Positions 50,876-60,149 of a DNA stretch of 64,000 bases are shown here, piece after piece. The stretch spans positions 8,618,001 to 8,682,000 of the forward strand of contig NZ_CP078145.1 in the NCBI RefSeq assembly GCF_019222765.1. Direction: 5' to 3'. Under the pieces are notes generated by a model. It did no database searches, was not told where the DNA came from, and saw only the letters and a list, made by a program, of their open reading frames with translations. This DNA is from Nocardia iowensis. Lineage in GTDB: Bacteria; Actinomycetota; Actinomycetes; Mycobacteriales; Mycobacteriaceae. The position numbers and the translations under genes are program-made. Every line of letters starts with the position of its first letter. Position 1 is the stretch's first letter.

Positions 50876-52318
50876 ATGCATTACGACAGCTTGTTCATCG
50901 GCGGCCGCTGGACCGCGCCAGCCACCGCCGAGCGCGTCCAGGTCATCTCGCCGGTCACGGTCGAGCCGGTGGGCAGCGTCCCCGCGGTGGATCGGGCCGA
51001 TGTCGACGCCGCGGTCGCCGCGGCGCGGCACGCCTTCGATCACGGTTCGTGGCCGTCGACCCCGCCGGAGGAGCGAGCCCAGGTGCTCACCCGCGCCGCA
51101 CGGCTGATCGAGGAGCGCTCGGCCGCCCTGCTCGCCGCGCTCACCGCGGAGATGGGCGCACCGCAGATGATCGCGATGACGCTCAACCAGATTCCGGCGG
51201 TCGCCGCGCTCGACGCCTACGCCGGACTCGCGAAGTCGTTCCCCTGGAACGAAACTCGCACCGGTCTGTTCGGCACCGCACGCGTCAGCCGGGAGCCGCG
51301 CGGCGTCGTCGCCGCGGTCACCGCATGGAACGTCCCGCTCTTCCTCGCGGCCAACAAGCTCGCGCCTGCGTTGCTGGCTGGCTGCACGGTGGTGCTCAAA
51401 CCCGCACCGCTGACGCCGATCACGGCCAACATGGTGGCCGATATCTTCACCGAGGCGGGCCTGCCGGAGGGCGTGCTCTCGGTACTGCCCGCCGAGGCCG
51501 AGGTCGCCGAGTACCTGATTTCGCACCCCGGCGTCGACAAGGTCACCTTCACCGGCAGTACCGCGGTGGGCAAGAAGATCGGCGCGATCGCCACCGGACA
51601 GCTCAAGAGTGTCTCGCTCGAGCTCGGCGGTAAGTCCGCGGCCATCCTGCTGCCGGACATGGACCTCGCCGGCATCCCGGTGCTCGCGTTCTCCGGCCTG
51701 ATGAACAGCGGTCAGGGTTGCGTCGCGCAGACCCGAATCCTCGCGCCGCGCGGCAGGTATGACGAAATCCTCGACGCGCTGGTCGAACACGTGAAGACGA
51801 TGAAGGTCGGCGTTCCCGATGATCCGACCGTGCAACTGGGCCCGCTGATTTCGGAGCGCCAGCGTGCGCGGGTCGAGGGCTACATCGCCAAGGGCAAGGC
51901 GGAGGGCGCGCGCCTCGCGCTCGGCGGCGGTCGCCCGGCGGGCCTGGATCGTGGCTGGTTCGTCGAGCCGACGATCTTCGCCGACGTGGACAACAAGTCG
52001 ACCATCGCCCAGGAGGAGATTTTCGGCCCCGTGCTGTCGGTGATCCCCTACGAGACCGAGGACGAAGCCGTGGCCATCGCCAACGACTCGGTCTACGGCT
52101 TGGCCGGATCGGTCTGGACCGCGGATGTCGAGCACGGTGCCGAGATCGCCGCGCGGGTGCGGACCGGGACATCCGCGATCAACTGGTACGCGTTCGACCC
52201 CAGCGCGCCGTTCGGCGGCTACAAGAGCTCCGGACTCGGCCGGGAGAACGGCCCGGAGGGCCTCGACTCGTTCTGCGAGCAGAAGTCGGTGCTGATGCCC
52301 ATGGGCTGGGCGGGCTGA
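50876..52318 (+). CDS. NAD(P)-dependent aldehyde dehydrogenase
   Basis: A 480-aa protein of the ALDH superfamily: AVTAWNVPLFLAANKLAPAL (Asn in the active site), the general-base Glu in SLELGGKSAAILLPDMDL, the nucleophilic Cys in FSGLMNSGQGCVAQTRILAP, EEIFGPVLSVIPYE and FGGYKSSGLGRENGPEGLDS. It resembles Rv0223c in position and length. The substrate aldehyde cannot be assigned. The ATG (MHYDSLFIGGRW) is the natural family start, although no ribosome-binding site is visible; a leaderless transcript is plausible. Two palindromes upstream suggest repression. Confidence 0.93.
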   Translation: MHYDSLFIGGRWTAPATAERVQVISPVTVEPVGSVPAVDRADVDAAVAAARHAFDHGSWPSTPPEERAQVLTRAARLIEERSAALLAALTAEMGAPQMIAMTLNQIPAVAALDAYAGLAKSFPWNETRTGLFGTARVSREPRGVVAAVTAWNVPLFLAANKLAPALLAGCTVVLKPAPLTPITANMVADIFTEAGLPEGVLSVLPAEAEVAEYLISHPGVDKVTFTGSTAVGKKIGAIATGQLKSVSLELGGKSAAILLPDMDLAGIPVLAFSGLMNSGQGCVAQTRILAPRGRYDEILDALVEHVKTMKVGVPDDPTVQLGPLISERQRARVEGYIAKGKAEGARLALGGGRPAGLDRGWFVEPTIFADVDNKSTIAQEEIFGPVLSVIPYETEDEAVAIANDSVYGLAGSVWTADVEHGAEIAARVRTGTSAINWYAFDPSAPFGGYKSSGLGRENGPEGLDSFCEQKSVLMPMGWAG

Positions 52319-52522
52319 TCAGTCGGTCGGCATAACCACCCGCAGGACGGGCTCATTGTCGCGACCCGTGAGGCTCGGCGCGTCGACGATCTCGACGCGC
52401 CAGCCCGGGGGCAGGACGGCCTGCAAACGCCCGGCAGCGCGGCGCAGCGGCGTGCTAGCGGTTGCCAGTTCGAAACCAGCAACCAGGGGCGCGATGGACG
52501 CCCCGGTCTCCAGATCGGTCAT
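52319..52522 (-). CDS. Hypothetical protein (67 aa)
   Basis: Starts MTDLETGASIAPLVAGFELA at an ATG (52522) and ends PVLRVVMPTD. It is convergent with the aldehyde dehydrogenase gene, whose stop adjoins its own. The upstream sequence has GAGGTGG and GGAG near the start. It is a small soluble protein with two predicted beta strands (WRVEIVDAPS, EPVLRVVMP). No family is recognised. Confidence 0.55.
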   Translation of the reverse strand: MTDLETGASIAPLVAGFELATASTPLRRAAGRLQAVLPPGWRVEIVDAPSLTGRDNEPVLRVVMPTD

Positions 52523-52943
52523 GCTCCAACCACCTCTCGCGCGTCGATCCCATCGTTCGCCGCGAGCATCGCGGAAACCCGATGTCGATAGGGAAGTAGT
52601 TCAGTCGATCAGTTAACAGTTAGCAATCGGACTGGCAGGTCATGAGACCAAGAACACGGCAAGCATAGGCCACTTGTGCGCAAACCTCGCGCACCGGGCA
52701 ACTACCCCATACCGCGTCTTGGCAAACCTTTGGGCGCTCGCACCGTGTGAACACTCGACCATTACCCATAGCACCACAACATGGGGTCCGCGCGGCGGGA
52801 AACACGCACAACAACCGATCATTGATCTGTCATTGTGATCTGGCCGTGGCAGCATGCCCAGCTGCACCGAATAGCCTGTCGCACAAACGAAGCCGCCCAC
52901 ACCAATGGAAATGGTGTGGGCGGCGTTGTCTTTTGCCGGGCGA
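52523..52943. other. 421-bp intergenic region with the pckG-side terminator
   Basis: Contains the hairpin at 52892-52924 and otherwise no frame with a credible start or composition. Several stops occur in every frame in the AT-richer part near 52600-52700, perhaps a promoter for the leftward 67-aa gene. Confidence 0.45.
52892..52924. terminator. Terminator downstream of PEP carboxykinase
   Basis: A perfect 13-bp stem GCCGCCCACACCA / TGGTGTGGGCGGC with a 7-nt loop. On the plus strand it is followed by GTTGTCTTTT; on the minus strand it lies about 20 bp past the pckG stop. Confidence 0.8.
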
Positions 52944-54776
52944 TTATGCCAAACGCTGCTTCAGCGCCTCGAATTCATCGCGCACGCCGGACGGCAGCTT
53001 GTCGCCGACGAATTCGAACCATTCCTCGATCAGCGGAATCTCCTTGCGCCACTCGGCGACATCGACCTTGAGTGCCTCGTCGACATCGGCAGGGTCCACC
53101 TTCAGACCGTCGAGATCCAGGTTCGCGGCGACCGGCACATTGCCGATCGCGGTGGCTTCCGCCTCCGCGGTGCCGTCGACCCGGCCGACAATCCACTCCA
53201 GCACGCGGGAGTTCTCGCCGAAACCGGGCCACAGGAAGCGGCCGTCGGCGCCGCGCCGGAACCAGTTGACGTAGAAGATCTTCGGCAGCTTGTTCGCGTC
53301 CGCGTTCTTGCCGAGGTTGATCCAGTGGTTCAGGTAATCGCCGACGTGATAGCCCATGAACGGGATCATCGCCATCGGGTCGCGGCGCACGGTGCCGACC
53401 TTGCCCTCGGCCGCCGCGGTCTGCTCCGACGACAGGGTGGCGCCCATGAAAACGCCGTGCTGCCAGTCGAACGACTCGGTGACCAGCGGGACCGTGGTCT
53501 TACGTCGCCCGCCGAACAAGATCGCCGAGATCGGCACACCCTGCGGATCGTCCCACTCGGGAGCCAGGATCGGGCACTGCGACATCGGCGTGCAGTAGCG
53601 CGAGTTCGGGTGGGCGGCAAGCGTTTCGGTCTCCCGGCGGTACCAGTCGTTGCCCTTCCAGTCGATCAGGTGGTCGGGCTCGCCCTCTAGACCTTCCCAC
53701 CACACATCGTTGTCGTCGGTCAGCGCGACGTTGGTGTAGACGGTGTTGCCCGCCTCCATGGTTGCCATGGCGTTCGGGTTGGAGCTGCGGTTGGTGCCCG
53801 GCGCGACGCCGAAGAAGCCGTACTCCGGGTTCACCGCGTAGAGCCGGCCGTCCTTGCCGAAGCGCATCCAGGCGATGTCGTCGCCGAGGGTTTCGGCGCG
53901 CCAACCGGGCACGGTGGGCTGGATCATCGCGAGGTTGGTCTTGCCGCAGGCGCTCGGGAAGGCGGCGGCGATGTAGTAGGCCTTGTTCTCCGGGGAGATC
54001 AGCTTGAGGATCAGCATGTGCTCGGCCAGCCAGCCCTCGTCGTGGGCCATGGCCGAGGCGATGCGTAGGGAGTAGCACTTCTTGCCGAGCAGCGCGTTGC
54101 CGCCGTAGCCGGAGCCGTAGCTCCAGATCTCGCGGTCCTCCGGGAAGTGGGTGATGTACTTCGTGTCGTTGCACGGCCACGGCACGTCGGCCTGGCCATC
54201 GGCCAGCGGCGCGCCGACCGAGTGCAGCGCCTTCACAAAGGGCTTGTCGGTGCCCATCTTCTCGAGCGCCGCCTTGCCCATCCGGGTCATCACGCGCATC
54301 GAGACGACGACGTATTCGGAGTCGGTGAGCTCGACGCCGAGCTTGGGGTCCTCGGCGCCGAGCGGGCCCATGCAGAACGGCACCACGTACAGGGTGCGGC
54401 CCTTCATCGAGCCGCGGTACAGCTCGGTCATGGTGGCGCGCATCTCGGTGGGGTCGACCCAATTGTTGGTCGGACCGGCGTCGGCTTCGCTCTTGGAACA
54501 GATGTAGGTGCGCGACTCGACCCGAGCCACGTCGGAAGGATCGGAGAGCGCGAGGAAGGAATTCGGCTTCTTCTTCGGGTCGAGCTGCTTGAAGGTGCCC
54601 GCCTCGACGAGCTGAGTGGTCAGGCGGTCCCATTCTTCGTCGGAACCGTCGGCCCAGACCACTCGCTCTGGCTGAGTGAGTTCGGCGACTTCCTGTACCC
54701 AGGCGAGTAGTTCGCTGTGCTCGGTCGGCGCTTTGCCGTCGGATCCACGAAGACCAGGAATGGTCGCTGAGGTCAT
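52944..54776 (-). CDS. pckG: GTP-dependent phosphoenolpyruvate carboxykinase
   Basis: A 610-aa protein from an ATG at 54776 (GGAGAG upstream). Family hallmarks of the GTP class: the P-loop in [80 protein letters not shown], and [20 protein letters not shown]. It catalyses oxaloacetate + GTP to PEP + GDP + CO2, the gluconeogenic step. It is an orthologue of mycobacterial PckA (Rv0211) in the same neighbourhood as the GTPase-like pair, trmB and mmpL3. Confidence 0.96.
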   Translation of the reverse strand: MTSATIPGLRGSDGKAPTEHSELLAWVQEVAELTQPERVVWADGSDEEWDRLTTQLVEAGTFKQLDPKKKPNSFLALSDPSDVARVESRTYICSKSEADAGPTNNWVDPTEMRATMTELYRGSMKGRTLYVVPFCMGPLGAEDPKLGVELTDSEYVVVSMRVMTRMGKAALEKMGTDKPFVKALHSVGAPLADGQADVPWPCNDTKYITHFPEDREIWSYGSGYGGNALLGKKCYSLRIASAMAHDEGWLAEHMLILKLISPENKAYYIAAAFPSACGKTNLAMIQPTVPGWRAETLGDDIAWMRFGKDGRLYAVNPEYGFFGVAPGTNRSSNPNAMATMEAGNTVYTNVALTDDNDVWWEGLEGEPDHLIDWKGNDWYRRETETLAAHPNSRYCTPMSQCPILAPEWDDPQGVPISAILFGGRRKTTVPLVTESFDWQHGVFMGATLSSEQTAAAEGKVGTVRRDPMAMIPFMGYHVGDYLNHWINLGKNADANKLPKIFYVNWFRRGADGRFLWPGFGENSRVLEWIVGRVDGTAEAEATAIGNVPVAANLDLDGLKVDPADVDEALKVDVAEWRKEIPLIEEWFEFVGDKLPSGVRDEFEALKQRLA

Positions 54777-55018
54777 TGAAAACTCTCCTGAGATGGGCGG
54801 TCCCTACGATGTGTCGCCGCCTGGGCTTGCCCTTGACCAGCGCGAACACACCGAGCGCCACCATTGGCGGGAAGGCACCCGCTACGACCAGTCGAAAGCG
54901 CGCCCCGGCTGGACGGCGGACGAGGACTTAGCGGACGCCCAAGTTCCTGATTAGAGGTTAACGCGATGTGACGGCCGGTACGGAATCGGGTTCGTCACTA
55001 TGTACCCATTCTTAAGAG

Positions 55019-56626
55019 TTAATCAACCAGCGAGATCCATCGATCGAGGATCGCGATATCCCGTTCGCATGCCGCGAGTTGGCCGGGTTGTTCGGCGACC
55101 ATACGTCGTAAACGAGCCTCCAACTCCGCCACGCGCCGATCGGTCTCCACCATGCGGGCGGCGCTCGCCCGTACCACCCGGTCGGCCAGCGCCGTTTCGG
55201 TTTCCACCAGCGCGGTCGCGACTCGCTGTTCGAGCTGGGCTTTTACGCTGACCAGCGCGTCGGAGACCCATTGCCGCACGTGCGCGCGATCGGCCAGCTG
55301 GCCGCGGGCCCGCACCACCCAGCCGGCCGCGCCGCCGCCGAGCAGCAGGGTCACCGGCCAGCTTGCGAAATCCAGCGCGGGCACCAGCGAGAGTGGCGAA
55401 ACCAACAGCCTGCCGAGGCCGACACCGGCCGACGCGCCGAGCACGATCATGAGGTGATCTTCGACACCACGGTGCCGCGGATCGGGGTCAGGGCCGACCC
55501 GCGGCGCGGGGTCGCGACGGCGCGACGGCAGGATCGGCGCCTGCGTCACACCGTCGATATGGGTCGCGAGCTCGGCGAGCCGCTGATCGATGGCGTGGTC
55601 GACCACACCGGTCAGTTCGGTGGTGGCCTGCTGCAACCGTTCCGGGTAGTCGCCGAGTTCGTTGCGGCGCATCCGGTCGAGGTCGGCGCGGGTCGCGACG
55701 TGCAGCGCCCGGATCCGGGCGCCCACCTCGGTCATCAAGTCGAGGCGAGCCAGGTGCAGCTGGCCGCGCAGTGTGGACATGGCGGTGGCCCGGCCGCCAT
55801 CGCGTCCGGCGAGCAGCACGGCACGCTCCTCCCGCAGCCGGGCCGCCTCCGCGCCGGAGCGCAGCGCGGCCACCTGCTCGACGACCCGCCCTCTGGTGTC
55901 GGCGAGCACCCGTGCGGTCACCGCCGCGACCCGGCCACCGCCCTCGGCTTCCGCGCCCGCGGCCGCGGCGGTCAGTTCCGCGTGCAGCGCGCCCAACCCG
56001 GATCGATCCAGCAGACCCGCATCACCCGCGGTACGCGCCGCCGCCGCCAGCCGCGCCGAGACCGGCAGGATGTCCAGGTCCGCCACACCCTGCGCGGCCA
56101 GCAGTTCCAGATCACGCGCCAGCACCGAGCGCCAATCCTGGTAGGCGTGAATGCCGTTCATGGCGAGCAGGATTCGGGTGCCGTCCGCGCGCAGGCGGTG
56201 CACGATGCGCAAGGTGTCGGCGCCGATCGTGGTTCCCGCGTCCAACAGGATCAGCGCGACCGGCGACGGCGCGGTCCCCGACGGCGACGTGGTCTCCACC
56301 GCCGCACTGGCGTCGGCCACCGGGTCCGTGAGATCGATGCGTGGTTCGAAGCGAGCCAATTCGGTGCGCAACAGCGCGGTATTGGCATCGGCGGGTCCGA
56401 TCAATGTCACCGCGCCCGCCGCACCGGTCCCTCGCACGGCGCGCAGCAGCGCGATACCCTGCGGATTCCAGCGCGCCACAACTGCTTCCAGCTCAGGCGG
56501 TTGGCCTGCGGCTGGTTCGGCCGTGGCGGCGGCGGGCGGGTCGGCGGGCAGGTCGAGCGGTCGATCTGAAGCAGTGGCCGGACCGGGCAACCGGTCCGGG
56601 CCGGGCGGGGGTTCAGAGACCGGCAC
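55019..56626 (-). CDS. Dynamin-like/GTPase-related protein (Rv0210-like), no evident P-loop
   Basis: A 535-aa protein from a GTG at 56626 that overlaps the end of the preceding GTPase-like gene by 14 nt. The Pro/Ala-rich N terminus is followed by a degenerate GTPase-like domain (VTLIGPADANTALLRTELAR, VALILLDAGTTIGADTLRIV, ILLAMNGIHA) without a GxxxxGK(S/T). A long helical region (DTRGRVVEQVAALRSGAEAA, LRALHVATRADLDRMRRNEL) precedes two hydrophobic hairpin segments near residue 400-445 (LMIVLGASAGVGLGRLLVSP, WPVTLLLGGGAAGWVV) and a C-terminal coiled coil. The layout recalls bacterial dynamin partners that bind membranes. The exact function is unknown. Confidence 0.65.
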   Translation of the reverse strand: MPVSEPPPGPDRLPGPATASDRPLDLPADPPAAATAEPAAGQPPELEAVVARWNPQGIALLRAVRGTGAAGAVTLIGPADANTALLRTELARFEPRIDLTDPVADASAAVETTSPSGTAPSPVALILLDAGTTIGADTLRIVHRLRADGTRILLAMNGIHAYQDWRSVLARDLELLAAQGVADLDILPVSARLAAAARTAGDAGLLDRSGLGALHAELTAAAAGAEAEGGGRVAAVTARVLADTRGRVVEQVAALRSGAEAARLREERAVLLAGRDGGRATAMSTLRGQLHLARLDLMTEVGARIRALHVATRADLDRMRRNELGDYPERLQQATTELTGVVDHAIDQRLAELATHIDGVTQAPILPSRRRDPAPRVGPDPDPRHRGVEDHLMIVLGASAGVGLGRLLVSPLSLVPALDFASWPVTLLLGGGAAGWVVRARGQLADRAHVRQWVSDALVSVKAQLEQRVATALVETETALADRVVRASAARMVETDRRVAELEARLRRMVAEQPGQLAACERDIAILDRWISLVD

Positions 56627-57746
56627 TGCTCATCCGTTCCCATAGTCGGACGTAGCCGTTGTGCACGCGCAGGGCGGCGCGGCGGGCGACCGGTGGCATG
56701 TCGCTGGAGACGACGGCGCGCCAGCGGGCGGCACGGGCCATGGCGTCGTCGGCGTCGGCGGGAGCCGGGGCGGGGTAACCCGCCGCGAGATGGGCCACAC
56801 CTGGGTGTGCCAGCCCCGCGCACAGGCCGAGCCACCGGGCGTCGTCGCCGAATAGATAGGCCTCCAAAATGTCTCGGGCCTTGCTGGTTCCCTCCGGAAT
56901 CGCCCTGGCGGCCAGCCGGGTCAGCTCGTCGAGGAGTTCACCGCCACGCAGCGCGGAGACCTGCTCGTAGCGGCGGTGCAGCAGGCGGTGCAGCGCGTCG
57001 ATTCCGCTTGCCGCGTGCAGGATTTGCAGCACCGTCTGCGGGGCGAGCGCCGGATCGTGGCGCAGTGCGGCGAGCGCGCAGGTGACGCCGTAGAGGTCCC
57101 AGCGTTGCAGCAATTGCTCGCGAACGGCCAGGTCCGGGCCGGGCGCGACGAACAGATCCGGCGAAAGCGTCAGCGCGGCATCATCATCGGCGGCCAACCT
57201 GCGCAACGCGGCCAGGTCGGCGTCGGTCATCGCACCGGCCCGTGTCCGCATGGCCAGCGAGGCGACCACCGGAAGCACCGGAATACCGATCTCCCTGCTG
57301 TACTTTTCGGCGGCGGTGACCGCGTCGCCCCAGCGGGCGCCGATCGCGTCGGCCTTGTTCAACACCACGACGGTGCGCTCCGGCGGCAGCGTGGCCAGAA
57401 CGCGGCGGTCCGCGGGCGACGGCGCGGCCGACAGAACGTAGACGGCGATGTCGGCGTCGAACACCGGATCGGGCATGTCCGGCTCGTCGACCGGATCACT
57501 CTCCACGGCGGACATGAGGGCGAGCGCGTGCAGCACCGTCGACCGGCCCGCGTGGGCACGGCCAAGCACCTGGATGCGCGGCGGTTTGCGCCAGGCACTG
57601 ACGGCGGCGCCAGCGGCGTAACCGATCTGCGCGTCCCGACCCGTGCCGAACCGCAGGTCGGCCAGCAGCCGGTCGAGCTGGTCGTGTTCGCGCGCTGGCA
57701 CCCCGCGTTCCCGCAACGGCCCGTCGGACTCGGTGACTGTCGGCAT
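56613..57746 (-). CDS. GTPase-like protein (Rv0209-like), partner of the dynamin-like gene
   Basis: A 377-aa protein from an ATG at 57746. It has a P-loop-like GRAHAGRSTVLHALALMSAV (Gly-rich, Arg in place of the usual Lys), a DADIAVYVLSAAPSPADRR segment and the G4-like TVVVLNKADAIGARWGDAVT. The C-terminal 180 residues are helical. It overlaps the next gene by 14 nt, so the two should be made together. The pair corresponds in place to Rv0209-Rv0210 beside pckA. A membrane-remodelling role, as for dynamin-like pairs, is inferred rather than shown. Confidence 0.65.
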   Translation of the reverse strand: MPTVTESDGPLRERGVPAREHDQLDRLLADLRFGTGRDAQIGYAAGAAVSAWRKPPRIQVLGRAHAGRSTVLHALALMSAVESDPVDEPDMPDPVFDADIAVYVLSAAPSPADRRVLATLPPERTVVVLNKADAIGARWGDAVTAAEKYSREIGIPVLPVVASLAMRTRAGAMTDADLAALRRLAADDDAALTLSPDLFVAPGPDLAVREQLLQRWDLYGVTCALAALRHDPALAPQTVLQILHAASGIDALHRLLHRRYEQVSALRGGELLDELTRLAARAIPEGTSKARDILEAYLFGDDARWLGLCAGLAHPGVAHLAAGYPAPAPADADDAMARAARWRAVVSSDMPPVARRAALRVHNGYVRLWERMSSAGL

Positions 57747-57809
57747 GCTGCACCCCCTCTACGGTGCGCAATTCTTGCAGAAGTCGCAGGCGTTGGAAGC
57801 GACGACCGC

Positions 57810-58592
57810 TCAGCTGCCGCTGAAGTATTTGTTCACGGTGCGCACGGCCCAGTTCGGCGCGTACTTGGCGGCGGTAGCGAGGACCTTCGCCTGCGCGCCG
57901 ATCTCGTAATGCACCCGGGGCAGCCGGCCGCGCTTGCGGGTGGCCTCCCAGATGCCCGTCGCGACGTCATCGGCGGTGAGCCGCACGCCGAGCGACTTGG
58001 TCGTTCCGGTTTCCACCCCGTCCACCATCGCGGTGTGCACGAACAGCGGCCAGATCGCGATCACCCGGATGTCGTGCCGCTCCCATTCGAGATCCAATGC
58101 CTCCGTGAGGCTTTTGACCGCAGCCTTGCTCGCCCCATAGCTGGCGAGTTCCGGCTGGCCATAGATCGCCGAGGCCGAACACAGGTTCACCACCGTGGCG
58201 CCGGGAGTGTCGCGCAGGTACTCGAACGCGGCGTGCGTACCGGTGAGCACGCCGCCGAGGTTGACGTCGATGATCGCCTGATGCGTAGCCAGTTCGAGGG
58301 TTTCGAACGGGCCCGCGCGCAGAATGCCCGCGTTGTTGATCAGGATGTCCAGTCGACCGGCATCGGCGTGGAATTCGGCGAGCCGCTCGGCCCATTGAGT
58401 GGCGTTCATCACATCGAGCACTCCGGTGTGCACGCTGCCACCAGCGCCGGTGATGTCGGCCGCGAGCCTGGTGAGGCCGACTTCGTCGATGTCGTAGGCG
58501 CCGACGTGGTACCCCTGCGCAGCGAAAAGCAGAGCCGTCGCCCGGCCGATTCCGGCCGCGGCACCGGTGATGAACACTGTCGGTCTGCCCAT
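57810..58592 (-). CDS. Short-chain dehydrogenase/reductase
   Basis: A 260-aa classical SDR: VFITGAAAGIGRATALLFAA (TGxxxGIG), AYDIDEVGLTRLAADI, DILINNAGILRAGPFETLEL (NNAG), and the catalytic Ser-Tyr-Lys in VVNLCSASAIYGQPELASYG, ASKAAVKSLTEALDLEWERH. The C-terminal part (IWPLFVHTAMVDGVETGTTK) resembles the mycobacterial SDRs with a mobile substrate loop. The substrate is unknown. It is transcribed away from the lipase gene and 64 bp beyond the GTPase-like operon start on the same strand. Confidence 0.88.
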   Translation of the reverse strand: MGRPTVFITGAAAGIGRATALLFAAQGYHVGAYDIDEVGLTRLAADITGAGGSVHTGVLDVMNATQWAERLAEFHADAGRLDILINNAGILRAGPFETLELATHQAIIDVNLGGVLTGTHAAFEYLRDTPGATVVNLCSASAIYGQPELASYGASKAAVKSLTEALDLEWERHDIRVIAIWPLFVHTAMVDGVETGTTKSLGVRLTADDVATGIWEATRKRGRLPRVHYEIGAQAKVLATAAKYAPNWAVRTVNKYFSGS

Positions 58593-58744
58593 ACCGGGCA
58601 GTCTAGTGCGGCGCTACCTCGAGCCACGGGCTTCCCAGACCCGCAGGCGGTCATTTACCCTGCATAGCAGTGGTCGGCGCCATAGTTGGTGCGTAGCTTC
58701 GCTTTTCGAAGGCGGCAACCGACCTCATCGATGAGGAGGTCGCG

Positions 58745-60091
58745 ATGACTGCCGATGTCATCGGCGTTGGCGAATCGGAGCCTGCCCTAGGCGCGGGACG
58801 AAAGCCACTGCTGCCGAGTACCGATCCGTTCCATCGGCCGCCGAAGGGATTCGCGGCGCAGCCGCCCGGCACCATCCTGCGCAGCCGCAAGATCGAGCTC
58901 GCCTTGTTCGGCGTTGTGCCTCAGCAGGTCTCGGCCTGGCAACTGCTCTACCGCAGCTGCGATATGCACGGCACACCGGAAGCGGCGATCACCACGGTCC
59001 TGCTGCCGCTCGACGCGGAGCCGCGAGAAGACCGGCCGCTGCTTGCCTTTCAGACCGCGATGGACGCGGTCACCGAGAAATGTTCCCCTTCTTACGCATT
59101 GCGCTACGGCGCCCGCGCGCTCGGCTCGGTCACCCAGTTCGAGTGGCTGCTCGTCGCGAACGCGCTGCGCCGTGGTTGGGCGGTCTCCATCGCCGACCAC
59201 GAGGGCCCGCGCGGAAACTTCGGCGCACCACGCGAACCCGGCTATCGCGCGCTCGACGGCGTCCGCGCGGCACAGCGGTTCGCGCCGCTCGGCCTCGGCC
59301 CCGGCACCCCGATCGCGGTGTGGGGCTACTCGGGTGGTGGCATGGCCAGCGCGTGGATGGTCGAGATGGCGCCAACCTACGCACCGGAACTCGACATCGT
59401 CGGCGCGGTCCTCGGCGCACCGGTTGGTGACCCCGGCCAGGTGTTCGCCCGATTGAACGGCTCCAATTACGCGGGCTTGCCCGCCATCGTGATCGCGGCC
59501 CTGCGCAGGCTCTATCCCGTGCTCGGCGCGATGATGCAGAACGAACTCACCCTCGACGGCAGGCGTTTCGTCGCCCGCGCCGAAACCTCGACGCCGTTCG
59601 GCGCCATCTTCGGCCTCGCCAACAAGCGGATGGACGACTATCTGACCCGCCCGCTCGACGAAGTGCTCGCGACGCCGGAATTCCAGGCCATGTTCGACGA
59701 TCTGCGCCTGGGCAATTCGACGCCTACCTGCCCGCTGCTCGTGGTGCAGCCGGTGCACGACCAGGTCATCCACATGGACGGCATCGACGGCCAGGTCGAC
59801 CGCTACCGGCGCGGCGGCGCCATGGTCACCTATGTCCGCGACCGGCTGAGCGAACACTTCTCCCTGCTGCCGCTGTCCACCCCGATGAGCCTCGACTGGC
59901 TCGCGGACCGGTTGGCCGGGCAATCGGTGAGCGACGAGGGCGACAGCACCGTGTGGTCGGTCGCCGCGTCGCTGACCGGAGCGCGCGGGCTGTACGAGAT
60001 GCTGGTGACCGCGGCCAAGGTCGCGCTCGGCCGCCCGCTGCGGCAGGAGAGCGAGCCGGTGGCCAGGATCGCCCGCGCACGCGCCGCCTGA
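58745..60091 (+). CDS. LIP-family triacylglycerol lipase (intact catalytic triad)
   Basis: A 448-aa protein from an ATG at 58745 with GAGGAGG upstream. It belongs to the secretory lipase (PF03583-like) family: SWxxxLYRSCDMHGTPEAA-type N-terminal part, VSIADHEGPRGNFGAPREPG, the nucleophile elbow AVWGYSGGGMASAWMVEMAP (Ser196), acid in VVQPVHDQVIHMDG (Asp339) and His371 in SEHFSLL. No signal peptide is evident at the N terminus (MTADVIGVGESEPALG), so it may be cytosolic or exported by another route. It is the active counterpart of the Ser-less homologue at 24.9 kb. Confidence 0.88.
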   Translation: MTADVIGVGESEPALGAGRKPLLPSTDPFHRPPKGFAAQPPGTILRSRKIELALFGVVPQQVSAWQLLYRSCDMHGTPEAAITTVLLPLDAEPREDRPLLAFQTAMDAVTEKCSPSYALRYGARALGSVTQFEWLLVANALRRGWAVSIADHEGPRGNFGAPREPGYRALDGVRAAQRFAPLGLGPGTPIAVWGYSGGGMASAWMVEMAPTYAPELDIVGAVLGAPVGDPGQVFARLNGSNYAGLPAIVIAALRRLYPVLGAMMQNELTLDGRRFVARAETSTPFGAIFGLANKRMDDYLTRPLDEVLATPEFQAMFDDLRLGNSTPTCPLLVVQPVHDQVIHMDGIDGQVDRYRRGGAMVTYVRDRLSEHFSLLPLSTPMSLDWLADRLAGQSVSDEGDSTVWSVAASLTGARGLYEMLVTAAKVALGRPLRQESEPVARIARARAA

Positions 60092-60149
60092 CCTCCCGCT
60101 GGGCCGCAAGCCACAGTCGATTGCCGCGCCGCTGCGCCGATGCTGGACA

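Noticed and set aside
50666..52135. Long minus-strand frame of about 490 codons opposite aldehyde dehydrogenase, in phase with the 100-aa gene
   Set aside because: Composition is Arg/Gly/Asp-rich as in antisense shadows of high-GC genes; only the last 100 codons, which have their own ribosome-binding site and lie outside the ALDH gene, are credible.
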